Below, piece after piece: positions 7,240 through 12,575 of a DNA stretch of 12,575 bases. Under the pieces are notes generated by a model. The model was not told the DNA's origin. It did not search any database and saw only the letters and a list, made by a program, of their open reading frames with translations. The translations under genes were made by a program, and so were the position numbers. The DNA comes from Candidatus Zhuqueibacterota bacterium (lineage in GTDB: Bacteria > SM23-31), in NCBI GenBank assembly GCA_022562855.1, contig JADFON010000025.1, positions 1 through 12,575 of the forward strand. The letters are read 5' to 3'. How positions within the stretch are numbered: the first letter of the stretch is position 1; every line of letters starts with the position of its first letter.

Positions 7240-7268
7240 AATATACATTTAATTTCAATCATAGTCAA
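7240..7268 (-). promoter_or_regulatory. Sigma70-type promoter for gatC
   Basis: TTGACT (7268-7263), exactly 17 bp, then TATATT (7245-7240) on the minus strand: five of six matches to each consensus box. Predicted transcription start is near 7232-7234, giving a leader of about 40 nt before the GTG. This promoter rules out the ATG at 7248 as the gatC start if it is the main promoter. Confidence 0.75.
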
Positions 7269-7290
7269 GCCAAAAAAAATCGCCTTTGGC
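7269..7290 (-). terminator. Weak terminator-like hairpin between the enoyl-CoA hydratase gene and gatC
   Basis: On the minus strand GCC-AAA-GGC is followed by GA and a run of eight T, which could be a minimal terminator for the upstream hydratase gene. The same bases also form an inverted repeat GCCAAA...TTTGGC touching the gatC -35 box, so an operator is an alternative. The stem is only three G-C pairs, so this is a weak call. No better terminator is seen in the 220 bp between the two genes. Confidence 0.3.
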
Positions 7291-7414
7291 ATATTTGTTG
7301 CTAAGGTGTCAATAGAAAGAAATATTGCATGCTAAGACGAGAGATAATTGCGGATGCCCAAACTGCGGAATTAAATTAAATACCCAATGTTTCGTTAGTA
7401 ATCTAAAATAAATA

Positions 7415-8200
7415 TCATCTCCCCTTAAACTCAGCTTTTCCTTTTTTTTCGATAAAGGCGTTCATGCCGGTTTTCATGTCTTCCGTTGCGCAGGACAACC
7501 CGAAGAGCCGGGCTTCAAGACGGAGTCCGTCTGCCTGTGAAACTTCCATACCGTGATTAACCGCTTCGAGGCTGTATTTGAGCGCAAGGGGCGCATTTGC
7601 GATAATTTTCCGAACCATCTCTTCGGCAGTTTTCATTAACTCTCCCGGCTCGACAATCTTATTAACAAGACCAATCCTGTATGCCTCATCGGCGTTGATT
7701 ATCTCACCGGTGAGGATCAGTTCATTCGCCCTGCCTTTGCCGACAAGCCTGGGAAGTCTTTGCGTACCGCCGTAGCCCGGTATGACTCCCAACCCAACTT
7801 CGGGTTGACCGAATTTTGCGTTGCCGGATGCGATACGTATCGTACACGCCATCGCAAGTTCGCAGCCGCCGCCAAGCGCAAACCCGTTGACCGCGGCAAT
7901 CACCGGTTTTCCAAGCTCTTCAATCAATGAAAAAATCGCCTGTCCATAGGTTGAAAAATTTGCGCCGGACTCAGCGTTCAAATTTTTTAATTCGGTTATG
8001 TCTGCGCCCGCCACAAAGAACTTTTCGCCTGCTCCGGTCAAAATGACGCCGCGTATATCGGGATCGATCTTTATTTGCGAAAAGACAGCCATAATATCGA
8101 GCATCGTCTGGCTGTTAAGCGCATTCGCTTTGTCGGGTCTGTTTATGGTTACGGTCGCTATACCGTTTTTCGCTTCAAAGAGTAAATTCTCAAATTCCAT
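7415..8200 (-). CDS. Enoyl-CoA hydratase/isomerase (crotonase) family protein
   Basis: 261 residues, the length of short-chain enoyl-CoA hydratases. The family hydrates trans-2-enoyl-CoA to 3-hydroxyacyl-CoA in beta-oxidation, butyrate or related pathways. The first oxyanion-hole segment is FVAGADITEL (62-71) and the second is NGFALGGGCELAMAC (105-119). Both catalytic glutamates of the true hydratases are present: Glu114 (GGCE) and Glu134 (GQPEVGLGVIPGYGGTQRL). This argues for hydratase activity rather than a divergent isomerase or hydrolase. The tail MNAFIEKKGKAEFKGR is typical. The ATG has an excellent GGAGGA Shine-Dalgarno 5 nt upstream. No other fatty-acid or CoA gene is adjacent, so substrate and pathway cannot be assigned (Crt, PaaF and FadB-like roles are all open). 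It lies alone between a repeat-rich spacer and gatC. Confidence 0.92.
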   Translation of the reverse strand: MEFENLLFEAKNGIATVTINRPDKANALNSQTMLDIMAVFSQIKIDPDIRGVILTGAGEKFFVAGADITELKNLNAESGANFSTYGQAIFSLIEELGKPVIAAVNGFALGGGCELAMACTIRIASGNAKFGQPEVGLGVIPGYGGTQRLPRLVGKGRANELILTGEIINADEAYRIGLVNKIVEPGELMKTAEEMVRKIIANAPLALKYSLEAVNHGMEVSQADGLRLEARLFGLSCATEDMKTGMNAFIEKKGKAEFKGR

Positions 8201-8300
8201 GATTCCTCCGTGAAATATATCCTTTTTAAAAAATTCATTTTAAATATCACAACTTTGGTAAAAATTGTATAAAAGGCAAATTCAGGCATTGTTTTAGATA

Positions 8301-8394
8301 GTGGCGGAGAGATTGCCACCCCGAAAAGATAGGGGCAGGCGTCGCTACGCTCCTCGTGGCGTGAGCCATCCCTATCGGGACAACGACAGAATGA
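8301..8394 (-). repeat. REP-like dispersed intergenic repeat ('EERSD' type)
   Basis: The minus strand contains GAGGAGCGTAGCGAC (8355-8341) and GCAATCTC (8316-8309). These are the two halves of the widespread intergenic repeat GAGGAGCGTAGCGAC-GAAGCAATCTC, whose spurious translation gives EERSDEAIS. Here 24 nt containing CCCCTATC...GGGG separate the halves. A second inverted pair, GATAGGG (8328-8334) and CCCTATC (8370-8376), encloses the core, with flanking CCC/GGG also able to pair. GTGGC/GCCAC (8301-8305, 8315-8319) forms a small third stem. TCATTCTG lies at the other end (8394-8387). The base composition is GC-richer than the surrounding spacer. Recognition is from memory of the repeat type; copy number in this genome is unknown. 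Confidence 0.65.
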
Positions 8395-8404
8395 ACATGT
8401 GTGG

Positions 8405-8428
8405 CACCCCCAAACATGTTTGGGGGTG
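8405..8428. repeat. Perfect 24-bp palindrome
   Basis: CACCCCCAAACA followed by its exact reverse complement TGTTTGGGGGTG, with no spacer. It has no T-run on either side, so it is not a standard intrinsic terminator. It sits 10 bp from the REP-like repeat and may be part of the same mobile or dispersed element, or a protein-binding or recombination site. Confidence 0.8.
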
Positions 8429-8534
8429 TGATTAATATCTTGAAATCCAAAATTTACCAAGGTTGTGTTAAATATTTTAGAAATAGATCTCGAACCCCAA
8501 GAAAGAAGGGGCAAGCAAAGTTCAGGAAAATCAA

Positions 8535-8560
8535 GGAAAAAGATCTAACGGTTGATCTTT
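8535..8560 (-). terminator. Probable intrinsic terminator after the amidase gene
   Basis: Minus strand AAAGATC, an 8-nt loop (AACCGTTA), GATCTTT, then TTCC, beginning 7 nt after the amidase stop. The 7-bp stem is perfect but AT-rich, and the T-run is five including stem bases, so termination may be inefficient. Confidence 0.5.
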
Positions 8561-8567
8561 ATCGATG

Positions 8568-9392
8568 CTAATCTAAATCTATCAAACCGGTGTATGTGCC
8601 GGGACGGCGGTCACGCAGAAACGGCAATAATCTGCGGGTCTTGTCAATTTGGTCAAGATCGATATCCACGATAAGCAATTCTTCATCTGCCTCGCCTGCC
8701 ATACCAATAACATCGCCTATCGGATTGGTCACAAAACTCTTGCCAAAGTAGTGGATTTTGTCATCCACCCCGACATGGTTTACCACTGCTATAAACACCT
8801 GGTTTGCAACAGACGCCGCTTGCATTTCCACTTCCCAGATGTTCTTGAGTTCCGAAAGAGATGTAGCCGTGGGAACTATGATAATCTCCGCGCCTTTCAA
8901 GGTTAGAATCCGCATATGCTCGGTGAAGTGGCGGTCATAACATATTGCAATTCCGATTTTTGTGCCGCCTATATCGAACACGGGATAGTCTGTTTTACCT
9001 TCCCAGTAATAGTATTTCTCGTTATAGTTCGGCAGTTCGGCGATGTGCATCATTTGCGATTTTCCGATATATTCGCCCGACTTATCGATAACCGGGGAGC
9101 AGTCGAAATATTGACCCGGTTCTCCTCTTTCATAAAGATTTATTACGGCTGCAATCGAATGTTGGTCACATTCCTTTTGAAATGTCTTTACAAGCGGTCC
9201 GGGAACCGGTTGTGCCCGGTCGAAATACTTCGGATTTGCCGGGTACTGCGGGAAAAACGGGCAGAATGACATTTCGGGATAGCAAATCAAATCCGCCCCC
9301 TTTTTTGATGCGTCCTTTAGAAAGGATATACCCTTTTCAATATTTTTATTCTCATCCGCGGTGGCGGATATTTGTGCTAAAGCTATTTTCAT
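8568..9392 (-). CDS. Carbon-nitrogen hydrolase (nitrilase superfamily), N-carbamoylputrescine amidase-like
   Basis: 274 residues, a complete single-domain nitrilase-superfamily enzyme. The catalytic Glu-Lys-Cys triad is visible: Glu40 in ICYPEM, Lys111 in GKSQMMHI, and Cys151 in IAICYDRHF. A second structural glutamate is likely in NYNEKYYYWEGK. The EKYYYWEG segment, the PTATSLSE strand and the terminal PFLRDRRPGTY resemble N-carbamoylputrescine amidase (AguB) and beta-ureidopropionase-type members, which release ammonia and CO2 from N-carbamoyl amines. No agmatine deiminase or pyrimidine-degradation gene is next to it, so the substrate remains open. It begins with ATG, has no visible Shine-Dalgarno, and follows the RNase H gene by 23 bp. 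It is probably cotranscribed from trkA-trkH, and a hairpin follows its stop. Confidence 0.85.
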   Translation of the reverse strand: MKIALAQISATADENKNIEKGISFLKDASKKGADLICYPEMSFCPFFPQYPANPKYFDRAQPVPGPLVKTFQKECDQHSIAAVINLYERGEPGQYFDCSPVIDKSGEYIGKSQMMHIAELPNYNEKYYYWEGKTDYPVFDIGGTKIGIAICYDRHFTEHMRILTLKGAEIIIVPTATSLSELKNIWEVEMQAASVANQVFIAVVNHVGVDDKIHYFGKSFVTNPIGDVIGMAGEADEELLIVDIDLDQIDKTRRLLPFLRDRRPGTYTGLIDLD

Positions 9393-9415
9393 ATTAACCG
9401 GTCTGATCTAAAGCT

Positions 9416-9976
9416 TCATTGGGCGTTATCAAGCGCTTCATTTGCAAGAAAATCTGCAGTTACATTTTTTTCGCGGGGGATCGCTGTAAAAGAGTAATTC
9501 GAAAATTTTTGCAGTTTTTTCATGGATTGCTGTTTAAGTTCAGCCAGTTTACTATTCTTTGTTTTGTAAATACCGGTCATTTGTTTTACGAGAAGCTCGC
9601 TGTCCGAAAAAATTTCGAGATGCCCCGGAGAATAATCAAGCGCAAGATCGAGACCATACAACAACGCTTGGTATTCGGCGACGTTATTTGTAGCCTTCCC
9701 GATAACTTTTCCTTTTTTCTCAATTACCTCGCCATTACTTCCGGTTAGAACACATCCAACCGCAGCGGGTCCGGGATTTCCGCGGGCAGCGCCGTCAATA
9801 TGCAGCGTCAATCCGGTTGTCTTATTTTTCGGATTGTCATCAGTTATACTTAAAGACTTCTGAATCTTTTGAAAAAACTCCTCAACATCCTTGTTTGAAA
9901 GTCCGGGATTAGATTTGAGCAAGGCATTGAGGTTCAGGTTTTCCCGGATACTATTCAGTAAGTCTCTTTTATCCAT
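9416..9976 (-). CDS. Ribonuclease H-like protein with N-terminal helical extension
   Basis: 186 residues. Residues about 55-183 form an RNase H type 1 fold of the reverse-transcriptase-like (RVT_3) subgroup: HIDGAARGNPGPAAVGCVL (Asp61), NNVAEYQALLYGL (Glu101), IFSDSELLVKQM (Asp125) and TADFLANEAL (Asp175). The complete DEDD metal-binding set predicts activity on the RNA strand of RNA-DNA hybrids. The first 50 residues are an extra helical, charged region (RDLLNSIRENL, then NPGLSNKDVEEFFQKIQKSL). It does not look like the hybrid-binding domain of eukaryotic-type RNase H1, and I do not recognise it. The gene starts 17 bp after trkH without a visible Shine-Dalgarno. Whether it is the cell's main RNase H (rnhA role) or an accessory copy cannot be told, so no symbol is given. 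Confidence 0.88.
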   Translation of the reverse strand: MDKRDLLNSIRENLNLNALLKSNPGLSNKDVEEFFQKIQKSLSITDDNPKNKTTGLTLHIDGAARGNPGPAAVGCVLTGSNGEVIEKKGKVIGKATNNVAEYQALLYGLDLALDYSPGHLEIFSDSELLVKQMTGIYKTKNSKLAELKQQSMKKLQKFSNYSFTAIPREKNVTADFLANEALDNAQ

Positions 9977-9993
9977 TTTTTACAATCAACCGG

Positions 9994-11439
9994 TTATTTT
10001 TTCCAGAATGAAGGATGAAATACAACTAACACGGTAAATATTTCAAGCCTTCCTATCAGCATCAAAAACGAAAGCAAAAGTTTTCCAGCATCAGGTATTG
10101 CCGCATAGTTATCTGTCGGACCGACATCCGCCAGACCGGGTCCTATATTTCCGATTGAAGCGGCGCATGCTCCAATCGCTGTCATAAAATCGAGACCCAT
10201 AGCCGTCATAATTATTGAGGAAATAACGAATATACCCACAAACAGAAGAAAAAAACTCAGGATTTTGCCGATAACTTCATCCGGTACAGGGTTTCCGTTA
10301 AATCTTACCGGAATAACAGCGTCAGGGTGTATCGCCTTTTTTAACTCGGCAAAACCATATTTAACAAGAAGCAAAATCCGGATAATTTTCATACTGCCGC
10401 CCGTGGAACCGGCGCATCCTCCTACAAACATCAAAACAAAGATTATGATTTGGGGAAAAGCGCTCCACTGTTCATAGTCCTCAGTTCCGTAACCGGTGGT
10501 AGTACCGATAGAAACTACCTGAAATACCGAGTCCCTTGCAGTTTTTGCTATTTCATTCTGACCCGTAAAATATAAACTGATGAATACTATGACAGAAACC
10601 GTTGCCAACAAGCCTATATAAAACCTGAATTCCTGGTCTTGCCAGTATGCTTTTACGTTGCCTTTAAGCGCCTTGTAATGGAGGGCGAAGTTTGTTCCGG
10701 CAATGAGCATAAATACAATGACTACAATATCAAAATAAGCGCTGTTGTAACCGCCAAGGCTTCCGTTTTTTGTGGAAAAACCTCCCGTAGCCATAGTTCC
10801 AAATGTATGGCATGCGGAGTCATACAATGTCATACCGCCTGCCCATAGTAGTATGATTTCGACGACGGTAAATGCCATATAGACGTACCACAACAGTTTT
10901 GCCGTTTCACGCACCCTCGGACTAAGTTTGTCGCTTGTCGGTCCCGGTACTTCCGCTTTGTAAAGCTGCATACCGCCGATACCCAAAATAGGCAGAATCG
11001 CCAGCGACAATACGATAATTCCCATTCCACCCAGCCATTGCGTCAGCGAACGCCAGAACAGCAGTCCTCTCGGCAGGCTTTCTATATCGGTGAGTATCGA
11101 TGCTCCGGTCGTCGTAAAACCGGACATCGTCTCAAAAAAGCAATTAATATACCCCGGTATAGCGCCGGATATATAATACGGTAAAGAGCCGAAGACCGCT
11201 GCTCCAATCCATCCCAGGGTCACAATTGCGAAACCGTCTTTATGGCGGATATCATCAGGTTTTGTTGTAATTAATATTGCAGCTAAACCACAGATAAATG
11301 AAATCCCAGCCGAAATCAATAACGGCACAAGATCTCCGTCACCGTAGTAAAATGCTAACCCCGCAGGGACAAGCATAAAAACGCCGATATACATTATCAG
11401 CAAACCAAGTACATAAAAAACGGCAGAAAATCTTATCAC
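9994..11439 (-). CDS. trkH: TrkH-family potassium uptake protein, membrane subunit
   Basis: 481 residues, about ten hydrophobic helices in the four-fold M1-P-M2 layout of the Trk/Ktr/HKT superfamily. The four selectivity-filter loops are visible, each with the key glycine: FTTTGAS (108-114), MATGGFS (216-222), GTTTGYG (312-318) and IGNIGPG (429-435). The intramembrane loop after the third repeat, GGCAGSTGGSMKIIR (340-354), and the closing GRLEIFTVLVVF (463-474) are also family features. It imports K+ together with the TrkA ring encoded just upstream. The start is a GTG with an AAGGT Shine-Dalgarno 8 nt before it; the residues fit a normal TrkH N-terminus. An 84-bp gap without a convincing terminator separates it from trkA, so cotranscription is likely. 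TrkH rather than TrkG or KtrB is preferred because a two-domain TrkA accompanies it. Confidence 0.95.
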   Translation of the reverse strand: MIRFSAVFYVLGLLIMYIGVFMLVPAGLAFYYGDGDLVPLLISAGISFICGLAAILITTKPDDIRHKDGFAIVTLGWIGAAVFGSLPYYISGAIPGYINCFFETMSGFTTTGASILTDIESLPRGLLFWRSLTQWLGGMGIIVLSLAILPILGIGGMQLYKAEVPGPTSDKLSPRVRETAKLLWYVYMAFTVVEIILLWAGGMTLYDSACHTFGTMATGGFSTKNGSLGGYNSAYFDIVVIVFMLIAGTNFALHYKALKGNVKAYWQDQEFRFYIGLLATVSVIVFISLYFTGQNEIAKTARDSVFQVVSIGTTTGYGTEDYEQWSAFPQIIIFVLMFVGGCAGSTGGSMKIIRILLLVKYGFAELKKAIHPDAVIPVRFNGNPVPDEVIGKILSFFLLFVGIFVISSIIMTAMGLDFMTAIGACAASIGNIGPGLADVGPTDNYAAIPDAGKLLLSFLMLIGRLEIFTVLVVFHPSFWKK

Positions 11440-11523
11440 GTTTCTAACCTTATTCTATCAGTTTGAAAAAACAGGGTAAGTTGCAGAAGATTTATTGAAG
11501 CCTGTAAAAATTGCCATTAATTT

Positions 11524-12575
11524 TTAACTGAAGATTTTTTCGACCTCGCCGACCGCCTCGGGTAAGGCAAAAACAAACGTTTTGTCATTTGCCTGAATTT
11601 GTGTTTTCCCGGTTGGTATTATCACCTCGTCGTTGCGAATCAACCCTCCAATAATAGCCCCTTTCGGGAACTTTGCTTTTTGTAGCTCATTTTTGACAAT
11701 TTTGGCATTTCCGGGAACTATAAACTCTATCACTTCTGCACCCATTCCTTTAAAAGAAGAGACGGACAACACTTTTCCGCGGCGTACAAACCGCATAATA
11801 GCGTCGACAGTTGACAGAACTTTGCTTACCGATGCGTCTACTCCGATAGTAGAGATTATCGGCAGATAAATCACCTTGTTAACCAGCGCAATTACCCGCT
11901 TAACTCCAAGATGCTTTGCAAGCAACCCGGAGATTATGTTATTTTCGTCATCGTTTGTCAGCGCAATATAACAGTCCATTTCCATTACGTCTTCCCGCGC
12001 AAGCAGATCCAGATCGGTCCCATCACCACTGATAACCAGAGTTTTCGACAACTGTTCGGCAAGCCTCTGGGATTTTTTTTTGTCTGTTTCTATCAACTTG
12101 ACCTGTACCTCATCCTCTAACTGTTCTGCGACAAGCCTGCCGATCTTACCACCGCCAAGAATCATCAGATCTTCCAGTTTTTCATCTTCTTTGCCCATGA
12201 GCTTTAGAATTTCAGGGATGGTTTTTGTATCGGAAATTATATAAAGCTGGTCGTTAAAATGGATCCAGTCTTCACCTTTAGGTATAATCGTATGTCCTTG
12301 ACTTGTAATAGCAACAATTCTGAACGGTATTTTCGGATAGGCAGCGCCAAGTTCCTGAAGAGTTTTTCCGATCGCAGGCGCGGTACGTGAAGTAATACGA
12401 ATGCCAAGCAGTTGAATTCTGCCATCCGCAAATGTTATCCACTCGGTGGCAGCTGACTGTCTTACAAGTTGTACTATCTCATTGGCAACTTCCCGTTCAG
12501 GATGGATCATCAGATCGATGCCAAGCTGGGAAGCGCTGATAACCGGGTTTTCATTGGAGTATTCCGGGTTTCTTA
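11524..12575 (-). CDS. trkA: TrkA, NAD-binding regulatory subunit of Trk K+ uptake (5' part cut by window edge)
   Basis: Partial: 349 residues are visible, and the frame is open to the window end. An internal ATG at 12510 is not the start, because the sequence before it (RNPEYSNENP...QLGIDL) is normal TrkA. Full-length TrkA is about 450 residues, so roughly the first 100, including the first dinucleotide-binding loop, are missing. The visible part starts in the first RCK half and its C-lobe (ITSRTAPAIGKTLQEL). It continues through the second Rossmann fold, ILGGGKIGRLVAEQL at visible residues 138-152, with acidic residues in LIETDK and GDGTDLDLL following. It ends with a second C-lobe and the LPEAVGEVEKIF tail. 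It binds NAD(H)/ATP in the cytoplasm and gates TrkH. Two RCK repeats in one chain separate it from single-domain KtrA. Confidence 0.95.
   Translation of the reverse strand, partial: RNPEYSNENPVISASQLGIDLMIHPEREVANEIVQLVRQSAATEWITFADGRIQLLGIRITSRTAPAIGKTLQELGAAYPKIPFRIVAITSQGHTIIPKGEDWIHFNDQLYIISDTKTIPEILKLMGKEDEKLEDLMILGGGKIGRLVAEQLEDEVQVKLIETDKKKSQRLAEQLSKTLVISGDGTDLDLLAREDVMEMDCYIALTNDDENNIISGLLAKHLGVKRVIALVNKVIYLPIISTIGVDASVSKVLSTVDAIMRFVRRGKVLSVSSFKGMGAEVIEFIVPGNAKIVKNELQKAKFPKGAIIGGLIRNDEVIIPTGKTQIQANDKTFVFALPEAVGEVEKIFS

Larger units (their letters stand above)
8201..8567. other. Gene-free spacer between amidase and enoyl-CoA hydratase genes
   Basis: 367 bp with no credible gene. Reading on the minus strand it holds a terminator-like hairpin (8560-8535) and a small CCCC/GGGG hairpin with a 9-nt loop (8511-8495). 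Further on come a perfect 24-bp palindrome (8428-8405), a REP-like repeat (8394-8301), and an AT-rich stretch leading to the hydratase Shine-Dalgarno. Open frames across it on the minus strand are translations of the repeat (they contain HEERSDACPYLFGVAIS) and should not be annotated as proteins. No convincing promoter for the hydratase gene was found. Confidence 0.7.

Noticed and set aside
7195-7248. Extension of gatC to the upstream ATG, adding 18 residues
   Set aside because: The ATG lies between the -10 and -35 boxes of a near-consensus promoter, the added residues are not GatC-like, and the GTG start restores the normal N-terminus.
8301-8428. Possible CRISPR array or riboswitch in the repeat-rich spacer
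   Set aside because: There are no regularly spaced direct repeats, and the stems match a dispersed REP-like repeat plus a palindrome; no known aptamer core was recognised.
8432-8460. TTGGTA-17-TATTAA promoter-like pair reading toward the hydratase gene
   Set aside because: Only four of six matches in each box, and the start would fall at the palindrome; not better than chance in AT-rich sequence.
8158-8514. 118-residue minus-strand open frame (and a 67-residue one inside it) across the intergenic spacer
   Set aside because: It is translated REP-like repeat (HEERSDACPYLFGVAIS), overlaps the start of the hydratase gene, and has no protein-like features.
9393-9995. Similar ACCGGTT strings at the trkH/RNase H and RNase H/amidase junctions
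   Set aside because: Short, and one overlaps the trkH stop codon; probably coincidence, as CCGG-containing strings are frequent in this window.

Overview
The window is a dense, ordinary-looking stretch of a Gram-negative bacterial chromosome with every convincing gene on the minus strand, so transcription runs from high to low coordinates. The organism makes Kdo-containing lipopolysaccharide. It has a long OstA-like LptA, an LptC that looks like a lipoprotein, and uneven Shine-Dalgarno use (strong before the enoyl-CoA hydratase and pyrG, absent before lptA, the RNase H gene and the amidase). With the moderate GC content, this fits the FCB superphylum (Marinimicrobia, Calditrichota, Ignavibacteria or relatives). 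That placement is inference from protein style, not a phylogeny.

Right block (12575 to 8568): trkA (5' end cut by the window), trkH, a ribonuclease H-like gene with an N-terminal extension, and a nitrilase-superfamily amidase, read in that order with gaps of 84, 17 and 23 bp. TrkH is the membrane pore and TrkA the cytosolic nucleotide-gated ring of a K+ uptake system. A hairpin with a short T-run follows the amidase. A gene-free stretch (8201-8567) then holds a REP-like dispersed repeat of the type whose spurious translation contains 'EERSD', and a perfect 24-bp palindrome.

Middle block (8200 to 6905): a crotonase-family enoyl-CoA hydratase, then gatC as its own small transcription unit. gatC has a near-consensus sigma70-type promoter, an 11+11 bp inverted repeat ending at a GTG start, and an intrinsic terminator whose stem contains the stop codon. 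The longest open frame for gatC would start inside the promoter, so the gene is shortened here to the GTG.

Left block (6853 to 1): kdsB, pyrG, kdsA, kdsC, kdsD, lptC, lptA and lptB (3' end cut). This covers every step from ribulose 5-phosphate to CMP-Kdo, the CTP synthase that supplies CTP for the last step, and the start of the LPS export machinery. From kdsA onward the genes overlap or nearly touch. No phage, transposase, CRISPR, tRNA or rRNA was seen. No dramatic new system is evident; the most interesting items are the gatC leader dyad, the structured intergenic repeat, the altered KdsA active-site segment and the Lpt protein architecture.
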